A program made the position numbers and the translations under genes. Positions 1-7,012 of a DNA stretch of 64,000 bases are shown here, in pieces. Position 1 is the stretch's first letter. Each line of letters begins with the position of its first letter. The notes under the pieces are model-generated. The model made no database searches and had not been told where the DNA came from. It saw only the letters and a program-made list of their open reading frames with translations. The stretch is from Novosphingobium endophyticum. Lineage in GTDB: Bacteria > Pseudomonadota > Alphaproteobacteria > Sphingomonadales > Sphingomonadaceae. Location: the NCBI RefSeq assembly GCF_014640675.1, contig NZ_BMHK01000005.1:62001-126000 (forward strand), read 5' to 3'.

Positions 1-803
1 ATGCGGTGCTCGATGCCTATGAGGCACAGGGCATCACCAATTTCGGCCTCGCCATCGACTGGGGCTGGTTCCGCTGGTTCGAAAAGCCGATCTTCTGGCT
101 TCTGGTGAAGCTCTTCGAGCTCGTCGGTAACTTCGGCGTCGCCATCATCCTGCTCACGTTGATCGTGCGCGGCATCATGTTCCCCATCGCCCATCGCCAG
201 TTCGCCTCGATGGCCGCGATGCGCGCGGTGCAGCCCAAGATGAAGGCGATCCAGGAGCGCTACAAGGACGACAAGCAGAAGCAGCAGCAGGAGATCATGA
301 AGCTCTACAAGGAGGAAAAGGTGAACCCGCTGTCGGGCTGCCTCCCCATGTTCCTTCAGATCCCCGTGTTCTTCGCGCTCTACAAGGTGCTGATCCTGGC
401 GATCGAGATGCGCCACCAGCCTTTCGTGCTGTGGATCAGGGACCTTTCCGCGCCTGACCCGCTGCATATCCTCAATCTCTTCGGTCTGATCCCCTTCGAC
501 CCGCCGGGCTTCCTTGCCATCGGCATTCTCGCGCTGCTGCTCGGCCTTACGATGTGGCTGCAGTTCAAGCTGAACCCGGCGCAGATGGATCCGACGCAGC
601 AGCAGATCTTCATGCTCATGCCGTGGTTCATGATGTTCATCATGGCGCCCTTCGCCTCGGGCCTGCTGGTTTACTGGATCACCTCGAACGTGCTGACCAT
701 CGCCCAGCAGAAATACCTCTACAGCCGCCACCCGCAGCTCAAGGCGCAGGCCGAGAAGGAAGCGGCGGACAAGAAGGCCGCCGAGGCGCAGGCGGGCAAG
801 TGA
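1..803 (+). CDS. yidC: Membrane protein insertase YidC, C-terminal part (truncated by window start)
   Basis: This is the C-terminal portion of the YidC/Oxa1 insertase, which inserts and folds inner-membrane proteins alone or with SecYEG. The reading frame is open from the first bases of the window, so the periplasmic N-terminal domain lies outside. About 266 residues remain, with the Oxa1-like core: hydrophobic segments near residues 25-50, 105-130, 155-180 and 205-230, and the family motif LPMFLQIPVFFALYKVL. The basic cytoplasmic tail (EKEAADKKAAEAQAGK) is usual for the family. The stop overlaps the GTG start of engB, so the two genes are translationally coupled. Recognition is certain; only the start is missing. 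Confidence 0.95.
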   Translation, partial: AVLDAYEAQGITNFGLAIDWGWFRWFEKPIFWLLVKLFELVGNFGVAIILLTLIVRGIMFPIAHRQFASMAAMRAVQPKMKAIQERYKDDKQKQQQEIMKLYKEEKVNPLSGCLPMFLQIPVFFALYKVLILAIEMRHQPFVLWIRDLSAPDPLHILNLFGLIPFDPPGFLAIGILALLLGLTMWLQFKLNPAQMDPTQQQIFMLMPWFMMFIMAPFASGLLVYWITSNVLTIAQQKYLYSRHPQLKAQAEKEAADKKAAEAQAGK

Positions 804-1444
804 CCGGCGAACCCGAAGACGACCTCGGCGAGCGCGCGCGCAAGCTCTTTTCGGGGCCGGTGACGTTCCTGAAGAGCGCGCCCGCGCTCAAGTTCCTGCC
901 CGAGCCGGAAGTGCCGGAGATTGCTTTCTGCGGCCGCTCCAACGTCGGCAAGTCGTCGCTGCTCAACGCGCTCACCGGCCGCAAGGCGATCGCGCGTACC
1001 TCGGTGACGCCGGGGCGCACGCAGGAGCTGAACTTCTTCGAGGTAGGCGATCCGCTGCAGTTCCGCCTCGTCGACATGCCCGGATACGGCTTTGCCAAGG
1101 CGCCGCCCAAGGTGGTCGAGACATGGCGGCGCCTCGTGCGCGATTTCCTGCGCGGCCGCGTGGTACTGAAGCGCACGCTGTTGCTGGTGGACAGCCGCCA
1201 CGGCGTGAAGCAGGTCGATGCCGAGATGATGAAGATGCTCGACGAGGCGGCGGTCGGCTATCGCCTCGTCCTTACCAAGGCGGACAAGATCAAGGCCAGC
1301 GAACTGGACAAGGTCATCGCCGAAACGCTTGCCGAAGCGCGCAAGCATCCCGCCGCCTTCCCCGAAGTTCATGTAACCAGTTCCGAAAAAGGCATGGGCA
1401 TTGCGGAACTGCGCGCCGCGGTGCTCGCGGATTCGGAGATCTGA
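800..1444 (+). CDS. engB: Ribosome biogenesis GTP-binding protein YsxC/EngB
   Basis: A TrmE-Era-EngA-like small GTPase of 214 residues that assists assembly of the large ribosomal subunit. The G motifs are clear: G1 GRSNVGKSS, a G2 threonine in the TSVTPGRTQ stretch, G3 DMPGYG and G4 TKAD. I chose the GTG at 800 because it overlaps the yidC stop (GTGA) and the protein then has the normal family length; the longer open frame upstream runs inside yidC. Order yidC-engB is common in alphaproteobacteria. Function is established for the family. Confidence 0.93.
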   Translation: MTGEPEDDLGERARKLFSGPVTFLKSAPALKFLPEPEVPEIAFCGRSNVGKSSLLNALTGRKAIARTSVTPGRTQELNFFEVGDPLQFRLVDMPGYGFAKAPPKVVETWRRLVRDFLRGRVVLKRTLLLVDSRHGVKQVDAEMMKMLDEAAVGYRLVLTKADKIKASELDKVIAETLAEARKHPAAFPEVHVTSSEKGMGIAELRAAVLADSEI

Positions 1445-1603
1445 GGCCGTCCGGGCAGCCTGGCGCGGCACCCCACGCCGGTTCGCGCGTTGTACACTGC
1501 GAGAGCCGCGGGCATTTTAAAATGTGACGGTTGTGTGACATTGAGAACTCGCCTAAAGGCCCCGCCAACGCGCTGAAAAAGGGGGAGGGACAAGGGCTTG
1601 TCG

Positions 1604-2020
1604 ATGCGCCAGATTGCCGTTCTTCCTTACCGCACTGCTGGCGGCGCGGGCGAAGCGTCCCCGATGATCCTGCTGATTACCTCGCGCGAGACGCGCCGCT
1701 GGATCGTACCCAAGGGAAACCCGATGAAGGGTCTTGCGCCGCATGAGGCCGCCGCCGTCGAGGCGAAGGAGGAAGCCGGAGTGGTCGGTGAGATCCGTCC
1801 CACGGCGCTCGGCTCCTACCGCTATCTCAAGCGTCGCGGTTCGGGGGCTTCGGTCTGGGCCGTGGTCGATGTCTTTCCCCTGGCGGTGACCGAGGAACTG
1901 CGAACCTGGGACGAGCAGCACGAGCGCGAGCGGCGCTGGTTCTCCCCGGCCGAGGCCGCCGACGCGGTCGACGAGCCGGACCTTGCCGCTCTCATCCGGG
2001 AATTCGGAGACTGCGAATAG
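1604..2020 (+). CDS. NUDIX hydrolase, DIPP-like
   Basis: A 138-residue NUDIX-fold hydrolase of the short alphaproteobacterial type that resembles diphosphoinositol polyphosphate or Ap4A hydrolases. It carries the substrate-side motif WIVPKGNPM and a degenerate NUDIX box ending EAKEEAGV; the catalytic EExG glutamates are kept while the canonical arginine of REUXEE is replaced. The substrate cannot be read from sequence. A strong ribosome site (GGGGGAGGGA, 1581-1590) precedes it; an in-frame TTG at 1598 is better spaced than the ATG at 1604, so the protein may be two residues longer. It stands alone between engB and a GST gene. Confidence 0.85.
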   Translation: MRQIAVLPYRTAGGAGEASPMILLITSRETRRWIVPKGNPMKGLAPHEAAAVEAKEEAGVVGEIRPTALGSYRYLKRRGSGASVWAVVDVFPLAVTEELRTWDEQHERERRWFSPAEAADAVDEPDLAALIREFGDCE

Positions 2021-2098
2021 ACTTTCCGCCGCGTGCTCGACATGCCCGGCGCGAGCCTTTAGGCCTTTCCCCTGCAAGCCAAGGGAAACGCCGCCCCC

Positions 2099-2764
2099 AT
2101 GAAGCTCATTATCGGTAACAAGAACTATTCCAGCTGGTCGCTGCGCGGCTGGCTCGCCTGCAAGCAGTCGGGCCAGCATTTCGAGGAGATCACCGTCCCC
2201 ATCTATGGTGAGGACTGGGAAGAGAAGAAGCGCGAGCGTGGTGAACTGGCGCCCTCGCATGGCAAGGTGCCGATCCTGTGGGATGGCGATGCCGTGGTGT
2301 GGGACAGCCTGGCGATCATCGAATACCTTGCCGACAAGGTCGGGCGCGATCGTTTCTGGCCCAAGGCCGACGACGCGCGGGCCATGGCGCGCTCGATGGT
2401 GGCGGAGATGCATGCGAATTACCTGCCGCTGCGCCGCTCCTGCCCGATGAACGTGCGCGCGCGCGTCGAGGGGCTGGAGGTGGACGAGGACGTGCGCGCG
2501 GACATCGTGCGCATCCTCACCCTGTGGGCAGAGGCGCGGGCGCGCTTCGGCAAGGGCGGGCCGTTCCTGTTCGGCACTTTCAGCGCGGCGGACGTTATCT
2601 ACGCGCCGGTTGTCAGCCGCTTCCTGACTTACGGCGTCGGCGTTCCCGGCTTCGCGCAGGCCTATATGCAGGCGGTCTGGGAGCACGAGTGGATGCAGCA
2701 GTGGGTCGCGGCGGCCGAGGCCGAGGAGTGGGTGATCGAGCAGTTCGAGATGCCGGTCGCCTGA
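2099..2764 (+). CDS. Glutathione S-transferase family protein
   Basis: A 221-residue cytosolic GST-fold protein. The N-terminal thioredoxin-like domain (about residues 1-80) has the start MKLIIGNKNYSSWSLRGW, with Ser residues where the glutathione-activating residue of many bacterial GSTs lies, and the cis-Pro/acidic elements GKVPIL and DSLAIIEYL that contact glutathione. The helical C-terminal domain fills the rest. Bacterial GSTs of this sort detoxify electrophiles or reduce peroxides; the substrate is unknown. It is a single gene, followed convergently by a cupin gene. Confidence 0.85.
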   Translation: MKLIIGNKNYSSWSLRGWLACKQSGQHFEEITVPIYGEDWEEKKRERGELAPSHGKVPILWDGDAVVWDSLAIIEYLADKVGRDRFWPKADDARAMARSMVAEMHANYLPLRRSCPMNVRARVEGLEVDEDVRADIVRILTLWAEARARFGKGGPFLFGTFSAADVIYAPVVSRFLTYGVGVPGFAQAYMQAVWEHEWMQQWVAAAEAEEWVIEQFEMPVA

Positions 2765-2788
2765 AGACGGGCTGCGCGCCGTCTCGGC

Positions 2789-3253
2789 TCAACGCATCCG
2801 CTTCGTTGGGTACGGTGTGCCGTCCTTGTGATAATAGCCCTTTCCGTCGAACTTCATGTCGATGTCCGAATAGGCGCCGGTTCCGTTGCGGTCGCCCGCG
2901 CTGATGGCGATGAAGCTGCAGTCCTCGCGGTTTTCGTTGATCAGGTGATGGCCGTTGGTCGCGCCCTTGGGCCAGGCGCAGACGTCTCCGGGCCGGAGGA
3001 TCGTGCGCCCCTCATCCTCCACCAGCACGGCCTCGCCGGAAAGCATGATCAGCAGCTCGTCCTCGTCGTCGTGCCAGTGGCGCTGGCTCGACCAGGCACC
3101 GGGCTTCAGCACCACGTGGCTCGCGCCCATCTCCGTCAGGCCGCCGGCACGCGCCAGGCGCCGCCACCAGCGGCCCGCGACGGCCTGGTCGAAAGGGTCG
3201 GGATAGCCTGTCCGGTTGGATTGCGGGATCGCTTCGAGATCGAGTTTCGGCAT
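2789..3253 (-). CDS. Cupin domain protein
   Basis: A 154-residue single-domain cupin. Motif 1 is visible as HWHDDEDELLIMLSGE, with the metal-binding His pair and Glu, and motif 2 as the later region GDVCAWPKGATNGHHLIN with the third His. Similar bacterial proteins are labelled only 'cupin' and may bind a metal and a small sugar or acid. The enzyme activity, if any, is unknown. It is convergent with the GST gene (25 bases apart), and its promoter side faces the decayed integrative element at 3.3-3.7 kb. Confidence 0.75.
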   Translation of the reverse strand: MPKLDLEAIPQSNRTGYPDPFDQAVAGRWWRRLARAGGLTEMGASHVVLKPGAWSSQRHWHDDEDELLIMLSGEAVLVEDEGRTILRPGDVCAWPKGATNGHHLINENREDCSFIAISAGDRNGTGAYSDIDMKFDGKGYYHKDGTPYPTKRMR

Positions 3254-3305
3254 GGCTTCCTCTCTGCGCCTATGGTCAGGACGCCGGCTTTTGCGATGGC
3301 CCGCC

Positions 3306-3495
3306 TTATGTCAAGGCCGCGCCCGCCAGGATGTTGTCATGCGGCGTACAGGGGTTGCTTCCAAGCCGGTAGCGCGCCCGCATCGTCGCCCAGGTGGGAT
3401 GAGCTGCATCTGACCCGTCGCGCCGGCGCGCGATGTGGCGCCGGCGTCGCCGGCGCTCTCGATCCGCATCGCCGCGCGTATCCAGCGTTGAATGG
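3306..3495 (-). pseudogene. Lytic transglycosylase (SLT domain) fragment, frameshifted
   Basis: Reading the minus strand, one frame gives IRAAMRIESAGDAGATSRAG then ATGQMQLIPP. After a frameshift another frame continues WATMRARYRLGSNPCTP, HDNILAGAAL and then a stop. Joined, this matches the catalytic stretch of Slt/VirB1-like transglycosylases (MRxESAG with the catalytic Glu, then a GLMQLMP-like motif, then DNILAGAAYL). Both ends are missing and at least one indel breaks the frame, so this is a relic. Such enzymes are often carried by conjugative or integrative elements for local wall opening, which fits the adjacent integrase relic. The assignment is from motif recognition. Confidence 0.75.
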
Positions 3496-3509
3496 GGAAG
3501 GTGCATCAT

Positions 3510-3680
3510 CTCATTTTCCGGGATGATCCAGAGAGATGTGAGTTTCAGCGCATACATGATGCGCCAGAGTCTGCCGCCCTTCGATGATTGACCAGAAGAT
3601 GCAGGGCCCTGCGAGTCTGCGGACGTGTAGGGCTTTTCTTTTGGTTTGGCGTTTCGGATTGCGGTGTCGTTCAGCGCCAA
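3510..3680 (-). pseudogene. Tyrosine recombinase (P4-type integrase) N-terminal fragment
   Basis: From a TTG at 3680 on the minus strand the translation begins MALNDTAIRNAKPKEKPY, the typical N-terminal arm-binding start of P4-like tRNA-site integrases. A short out-of-frame stretch follows that, shifted, reads GLHLLVN; the frame then returns as SKGGRLWRIMY, equivalent to the family's GGKLWRMKY. The gene is cut after about 45 residues and runs into the transglycosylase relic, so the catalytic domain is gone. It starts about 150 bases from the 3' end of tRNA-Cys and points away from it, the usual arrangement for an element integrated at a tRNA 3' end. Confidence 0.8.
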
Positions 3681-3828
3681 TCGGGGCTCTACGGGCCCCC
3701 CGATTTAGGCCCCATCATCCGCAGTTGCAGGCAAATAGAGGCGGTCACTGACGGCCAACTATTGCCCTTGAATTAACGGAAATCAGGGGAAATTTTCAAC
3801 CGCTGGCGAATCTCGCCAAACAGGATTT

Positions 3829-3902
3829 TGGAGGCCCGAGCCGGAATCGAACCGGCGTATACGGATTTGCAGTCCGCTGCGTCACCACTCCGCCATCGGG
3901 CC
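3829..3902 (-). tRNA. tRNA-Cys (anticodon GCA), CCA encoded
   Basis: On the minus strand a 74-nt cloverleaf begins GGCCCGA and ends TCGGGCC-T-CCA. The acceptor stem pairs fully, the anticodon loop reads CTGCAAA (anticodon GCA), and the T arm has GGTTCGATTCC. The discriminator is U, as expected for tRNA-Cys. Its 3' end faces the integrase relic and is the likely former attachment site. Confidence 0.95.
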
Positions 3903-3930
3903 GTCCAGGTGGTGTTCCTGTGAAGGTGCG

Positions 3931-3959
3931 CCCCTAGCAACCCTCTCGGCCGCGCGCAA
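3931..3959 (-). promoter_or_regulatory. Candidate promoter of tRNA-Cys
   Basis: Minus-strand TTGCGC (3954-3959), a 17-base spacer, then TAGGGG (3931-3936), about 28 bases upstream of the tRNA 5' end. The -10 resembles the TAAGGG seen before the atp genes at 38089. Assigned by eye only. Confidence 0.4.
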
Positions 3960-4135
3960 TCCAATTTGCAGGCTTGCGTGCCTGCTCTCCCCGACGGTGA
4001 CATGCAGTGTTCCTTCGCGGTGTTTTCGGGGCCGTGCGCTGCAACTTGAGACTTGGCTGAAGACCGCGTTGCGCTAGGCTCCATTCTGAAAGCATTGCCG
4101 CCAATCCCGGCCGGACACTGCACGGAGCCTTTGCC

Positions 4136-4660
4136 ATGATTCTCGGAGCCGTTCTCGCAGGCGGGCAGTCCAGCCGCTTCGGTAGTGACAAGGCGCTGGC
4201 GGAACTGGACGGGCACACGTTGCTGGCGCTGGCCGTCGATGCTCTGGCCGGGCTGTGCGAGCACGTTATCGTAGTCGGGCGCGAGACGGCGCCAGCCCCG
4301 ACCGTGCCGGACTGGCCCAAGCCTGGGATGGGGCCTCTGGGCGGAATCGCCGCTGCGCTGCACCACGCACGAGACGAAGGTTACGAGGCGGTCCTGACTT
4401 GCGGCGTGGACGCGGCCTTCCTGCCTGACGACCTCGTTCAGGTCCTGTCACCGGCGCCGGCATGTCTGACCCGCCAGCCTGTGATCGGACTGTGGCCGGT
4501 CTCGGCGGTCGAAGTCGTCGAGAAGTTGCTGCACAGCAATGATCGCCATTCCATGCTGCGCCTTGTGGAACTTCTCGGTGCGCGCAGGGTGGATACCGCG
4601 GCGGCCATTCCGAACATCAATACGCAGCAGGACCTGTCGGACATAAGAAAACGTCGGTGA
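4136..4660 (+). CDS. mobA: Molybdenum cofactor guanylyltransferase-like protein (MobA family)
   Basis: A 174-residue nucleotidyltransferase of the MobA/NTP-transferase type, which attaches GMP to molybdopterin to make the guanine dinucleotide cofactor. The N-terminal signature LAGGQSSRFGSDKAL binds the nucleotide phosphates; GPLGGI and the acidic TCGVDAAF (Asp as Mg ligand) follow. It is somewhat shorter than E. coli MobA (about 194). The start is the ATG in TGCCATG at 4136. No other Mo-cofactor genes are adjacent, although an orphan xanthine-dehydrogenase-type [2Fe-2S] subunit lies 14 kb away. The family is secure; exact nucleotide specificity is inferred. Confidence 0.85.
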   Translation: MILGAVLAGGQSSRFGSDKALAELDGHTLLALAVDALAGLCEHVIVVGRETAPAPTVPDWPKPGMGPLGGIAAALHHARDEGYEAVLTCGVDAAFLPDDLVQVLSPAPACLTRQPVIGLWPVSAVEVVEKLLHSNDRHSMLRLVELLGARRVDTAAAIPNINTQQDLSDIRKRR

Positions 4661-4685
4661 ACCGGCCCTGCCGACGACGCGCTCT

Positions 4686-5489
4686 TCAAACGCCGGAAAC
4701 ATCAGCCGACTGTCGGTGATCGGCCGACTGGCGGTGATCGGCCGGTTCCGGGCAGCTCGGGGCAATCGCGCGGTGTTGCGGCGTGCCGGAAGGCTTGTCC
4801 TGCCGGCCGGCAAGGGACCGCAGGCGATAGCCGCCGCGTGAAGACGTCTCGATCATGCCCGCAAGGCCGGCGAAGGAGAGCTTGCGCCGCAGCCGCGACA
4901 TGTGCACCGCGATGCTGTTGGTTTCCGGCACGAAGCCCATGCGCCACACGTCCTGGATCAGCGATTGCTTGTCGACCACATAGCCGGCGTTGTCCGACAG
5001 CCTCCACAGCAAGGCGAACTCGCGCGGGTTGAGATTGAGTGGTTTGTCGAAGCCGAAAGCCTCGCGCGCCAGAAGATCGAGCTTCAGCGCACCGAATTCG
5101 CGGGTTCGCGGCAGCCATTGTGAAGATTCGGCGATCCGCCCCGCCCGCGCAGCGACTTCGTCCATACCGCTTTCCTGCGGCACCGCATCCCCGAAGCCGG
5201 TCCCCAGCAGGGCCGCGCGCTGGTGTGCGAACTCGATGCCGGTGACCAGGACGTAGCGGCGCGTGTCGTGGCCGAACGACGAGAGGGCATGCGTCCATCC
5301 CTTGTCGTCGAAATCGGCAACGTGGAAAATGCCTATGCAATCGATACCCGGTACGTTGCAGTCGCACAGTTTCCAGCCGCGCATCCGCAGATCCAGCTGT
5401 GCCGGAATCGCACCCGGCGCCAGCCAGCAGAATCGTGAAACAACCTCTTTTCGCGCGTCGTCAAACGCGCTCTTATCCAAGCACGACAT
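4686..5489 (-). CDS. Winged-helix (OmpR/PhoB-type) transcriptional regulator with unusual N-terminal domain
   Basis: 267 residues. Residues about 140-245 form a trans_reg_C winged helix: NLNPREFALLWRLSDNAGYV, the helix with SIAVHMSRLRRKL and the wing ETSSRGGYRL. The N-terminal 130 residues do not show the usual DD...D...K pattern of a phosphorylatable receiver, so this is either a degenerate receiver or another sensor domain, and regulation by a kinase is doubtful. The tail carries a repeat (ADHRQS twice) encoded by tandem DNA at about 4701-4741. It is convergent with mobA, with no histidine kinase nearby. The target is unknown. Confidence 0.75.
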   Translation of the reverse strand: MSCLDKSAFDDARKEVVSRFCWLAPGAIPAQLDLRMRGWKLCDCNVPGIDCIGIFHVADFDDKGWTHALSSFGHDTRRYVLVTGIEFAHQRAALLGTGFGDAVPQESGMDEVAARAGRIAESSQWLPRTREFGALKLDLLAREAFGFDKPLNLNPREFALLWRLSDNAGYVVDKQSLIQDVWRMGFVPETNSIAVHMSRLRRKLSFAGLAGMIETSSRGGYRLRSLAGRQDKPSGTPQHRAIAPSCPEPADHRQSADHRQSADVSGV

Positions 5490-5637
5490 GATACCCCCAT
5501 CGCCCTCCAGGCTAATCTGGATGAGGGATAATCTGGCCGGCAGGGCGGCCCCGTCACAACTCTGAAAAACTTACAGATTTGTCACTTCAGGCCCGGAATA
5601 TATGGGAAAATACCCCATATCGGCGATTTCACGAACT

Positions 5638-6837
5638 TCATGCCGCCGGTGTGTTCACTCCCATCGAGCCCAGGAAGCGCTTGATGTTGCGCGCGGCCTG
5701 ACGCAGGCGTTGCTCGTTCTCGACCATGGCGATGCGCACGAAGCCTTCGCCGTCCTCCCCGTAGCCGACGCCGGGGGCAACGGCGACTTCCGCCTCGGTC
5801 AGGAGCTGTTTCGAGAACTCGAGGCTGCCCATGTCCTTGAGCGCGGGAGGAAGCGGAGCCCAGGCGAACATCGAGGCCTTGGGGACCGGGATGTCCCATC
5901 CGGCGCGGCCGAATGCCTCGATCATGACGTCGCGGCGCTTCTGGTAGAGCTGACGGTTCTTCTCGACGATGTCCTGCGGCCCGTTCAGCGCGGCGCAGGC
6001 GGCTGCCTGGATCGGCGTGAAGGCGCCGTAATCGAGATAGGACTTCACGCGTTTGAGCGCGGCGATCAGCTTGCGGTTGCCGACCGCGAAGCCCACGCGC
6101 CAGCCTGCCATGGAAAATGTCTTCGACATCGAGGTGAATTCGACCGCGATGTCCTTCGCGCCGGGCACCTCCAGGATCGAACGGGTCGGCTGGCCATCGT
6201 AGTAGAGTTCGGAATAGGCCAGATCGGAGAGGATCCAGACCTTGTTCTCCTTCGCCCAGGCGACGAGGCGTTCGTAGAAGGCGAGATCGACCGTCTCGGC
6301 CGTCGGATTCGACGGGTAGTTGACGATCAGGACCGACGGGCGCGGAACCGTGAAGGCCATCGCCCGCTCAAGCGAGCGCCAGTAGTTCTCGTCCGGCGTG
6401 GTGGGCACCGAGCGGATAGTGGCGCCGGCGATGATGAAGCCGAACGTGTGGATGGGATAACTGGGGTTGGGCGCCAGCACGACGTCGCCCGGCGCGGTGA
6501 TCGCGGTAGCAAGGCTGGCGAGGCCTTCCTTCGATCCCATCGTCATCACCACTTCGGTCTCGGGATCGAGATCGACGTTGAAGCGGCGGCCGTAGTAATT
6601 GGCCTGGGCCTTCCGGATGCCGGGTATGCCCGAGGAGGCGGAATAGCCATGGGCGTCGGGCTTCCGCGCGACTTCGCACAGCTTGTCGATCACATGCTGG
6701 GGCGGCGGCAGGTCGGGGTTGCCCATGCCGAGGTCTATGATGTCCCGTCCCGCCTGGCGTGCTGCGTGCCGCATCGCGTTGACTTCGGCGATGACGTAGG
6801 GCGGCAGGCGCTTGATGCGGTAGAACTCGTCTTCCAT
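5638..6837 (-). CDS. PLP-dependent class I/II aminotransferase (AlaC/LL-DAP aminotransferase-like)
   Basis: A 399-residue fold-type I aminotransferase. Visible elements: DLGMGNPD near the start, SSGIPGIRKA, the cofactor-stacking NPSYPIH, NYPSNPTAE, the Asp of SDLAYSELYYDG that contacts pyridine N, and the Schiff-base Lys in SMSKTFSMAGWRVGF. These features match the group containing E. coli AlaC (glutamate-pyruvate aminotransferase), often annotated as LL-diaminopimelate or aspartate aminotransferase in alphaproteobacteria. I chose the ATG at 6837 (MEDEFYRIKRLPPYV) because family alignment begins there; the open frame extends 50 codons further upstream. Specific substrate uncertain. Confidence 0.85.
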   Translation of the reverse strand: MEDEFYRIKRLPPYVIAEVNAMRHAARQAGRDIIDLGMGNPDLPPPQHVIDKLCEVARKPDAHGYSASSGIPGIRKAQANYYGRRFNVDLDPETEVVMTMGSKEGLASLATAITAPGDVVLAPNPSYPIHTFGFIIAGATIRSVPTTPDENYWRSLERAMAFTVPRPSVLIVNYPSNPTAETVDLAFYERLVAWAKENKVWILSDLAYSELYYDGQPTRSILEVPGAKDIAVEFTSMSKTFSMAGWRVGFAVGNRKLIAALKRVKSYLDYGAFTPIQAAACAALNGPQDIVEKNRQLYQKRRDVMIEAFGRAGWDIPVPKASMFAWAPLPPALKDMGSLEFSKQLLTEAEVAVAPGVGYGEDGEGFVRIAMVENEQRLRQAARNIKRFLGSMGVNTPAA

Positions 6838-7012
6838 GACCTCGGTAATTCCATGAATGCGGCGGGATTGCCGCGAGGCTTCCTGTAAGGGATTACGCGC
6901 CGCGCGCAAATGGGCGATCGTGCCGTGCTCGAAGGGATCTTTCACTTTGCAGGGCTCGACAGCATGCGTCCGGCGGCTAAGGTTCATTCGAACCGATCGG
7001 AGAATTCAGTCC

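Noticed and set aside
2828..3526. A 232-codon plus-strand frame opposite the cupin gene and integrase scar
   Set aside because: It crosses the cupin in antisense and the pseudogene region, and the product has no domain.
4701..4745. Short tandem repeat GGTGATCGGCCGACTG-like as a possible CRISPR or iteron
   Set aside because: Only about two and a half direct units without spacers, lying inside a coding region; no cas or rep genes nearby.
5600..5620. ATATGGG-AAAATACC-CCATAT-like palindrome between the aminotransferase and regulator genes
   Set aside because: It could be an operator or weak terminator, but the stem is seven bases with no T-run and no second copy, so I did not list it as a feature.
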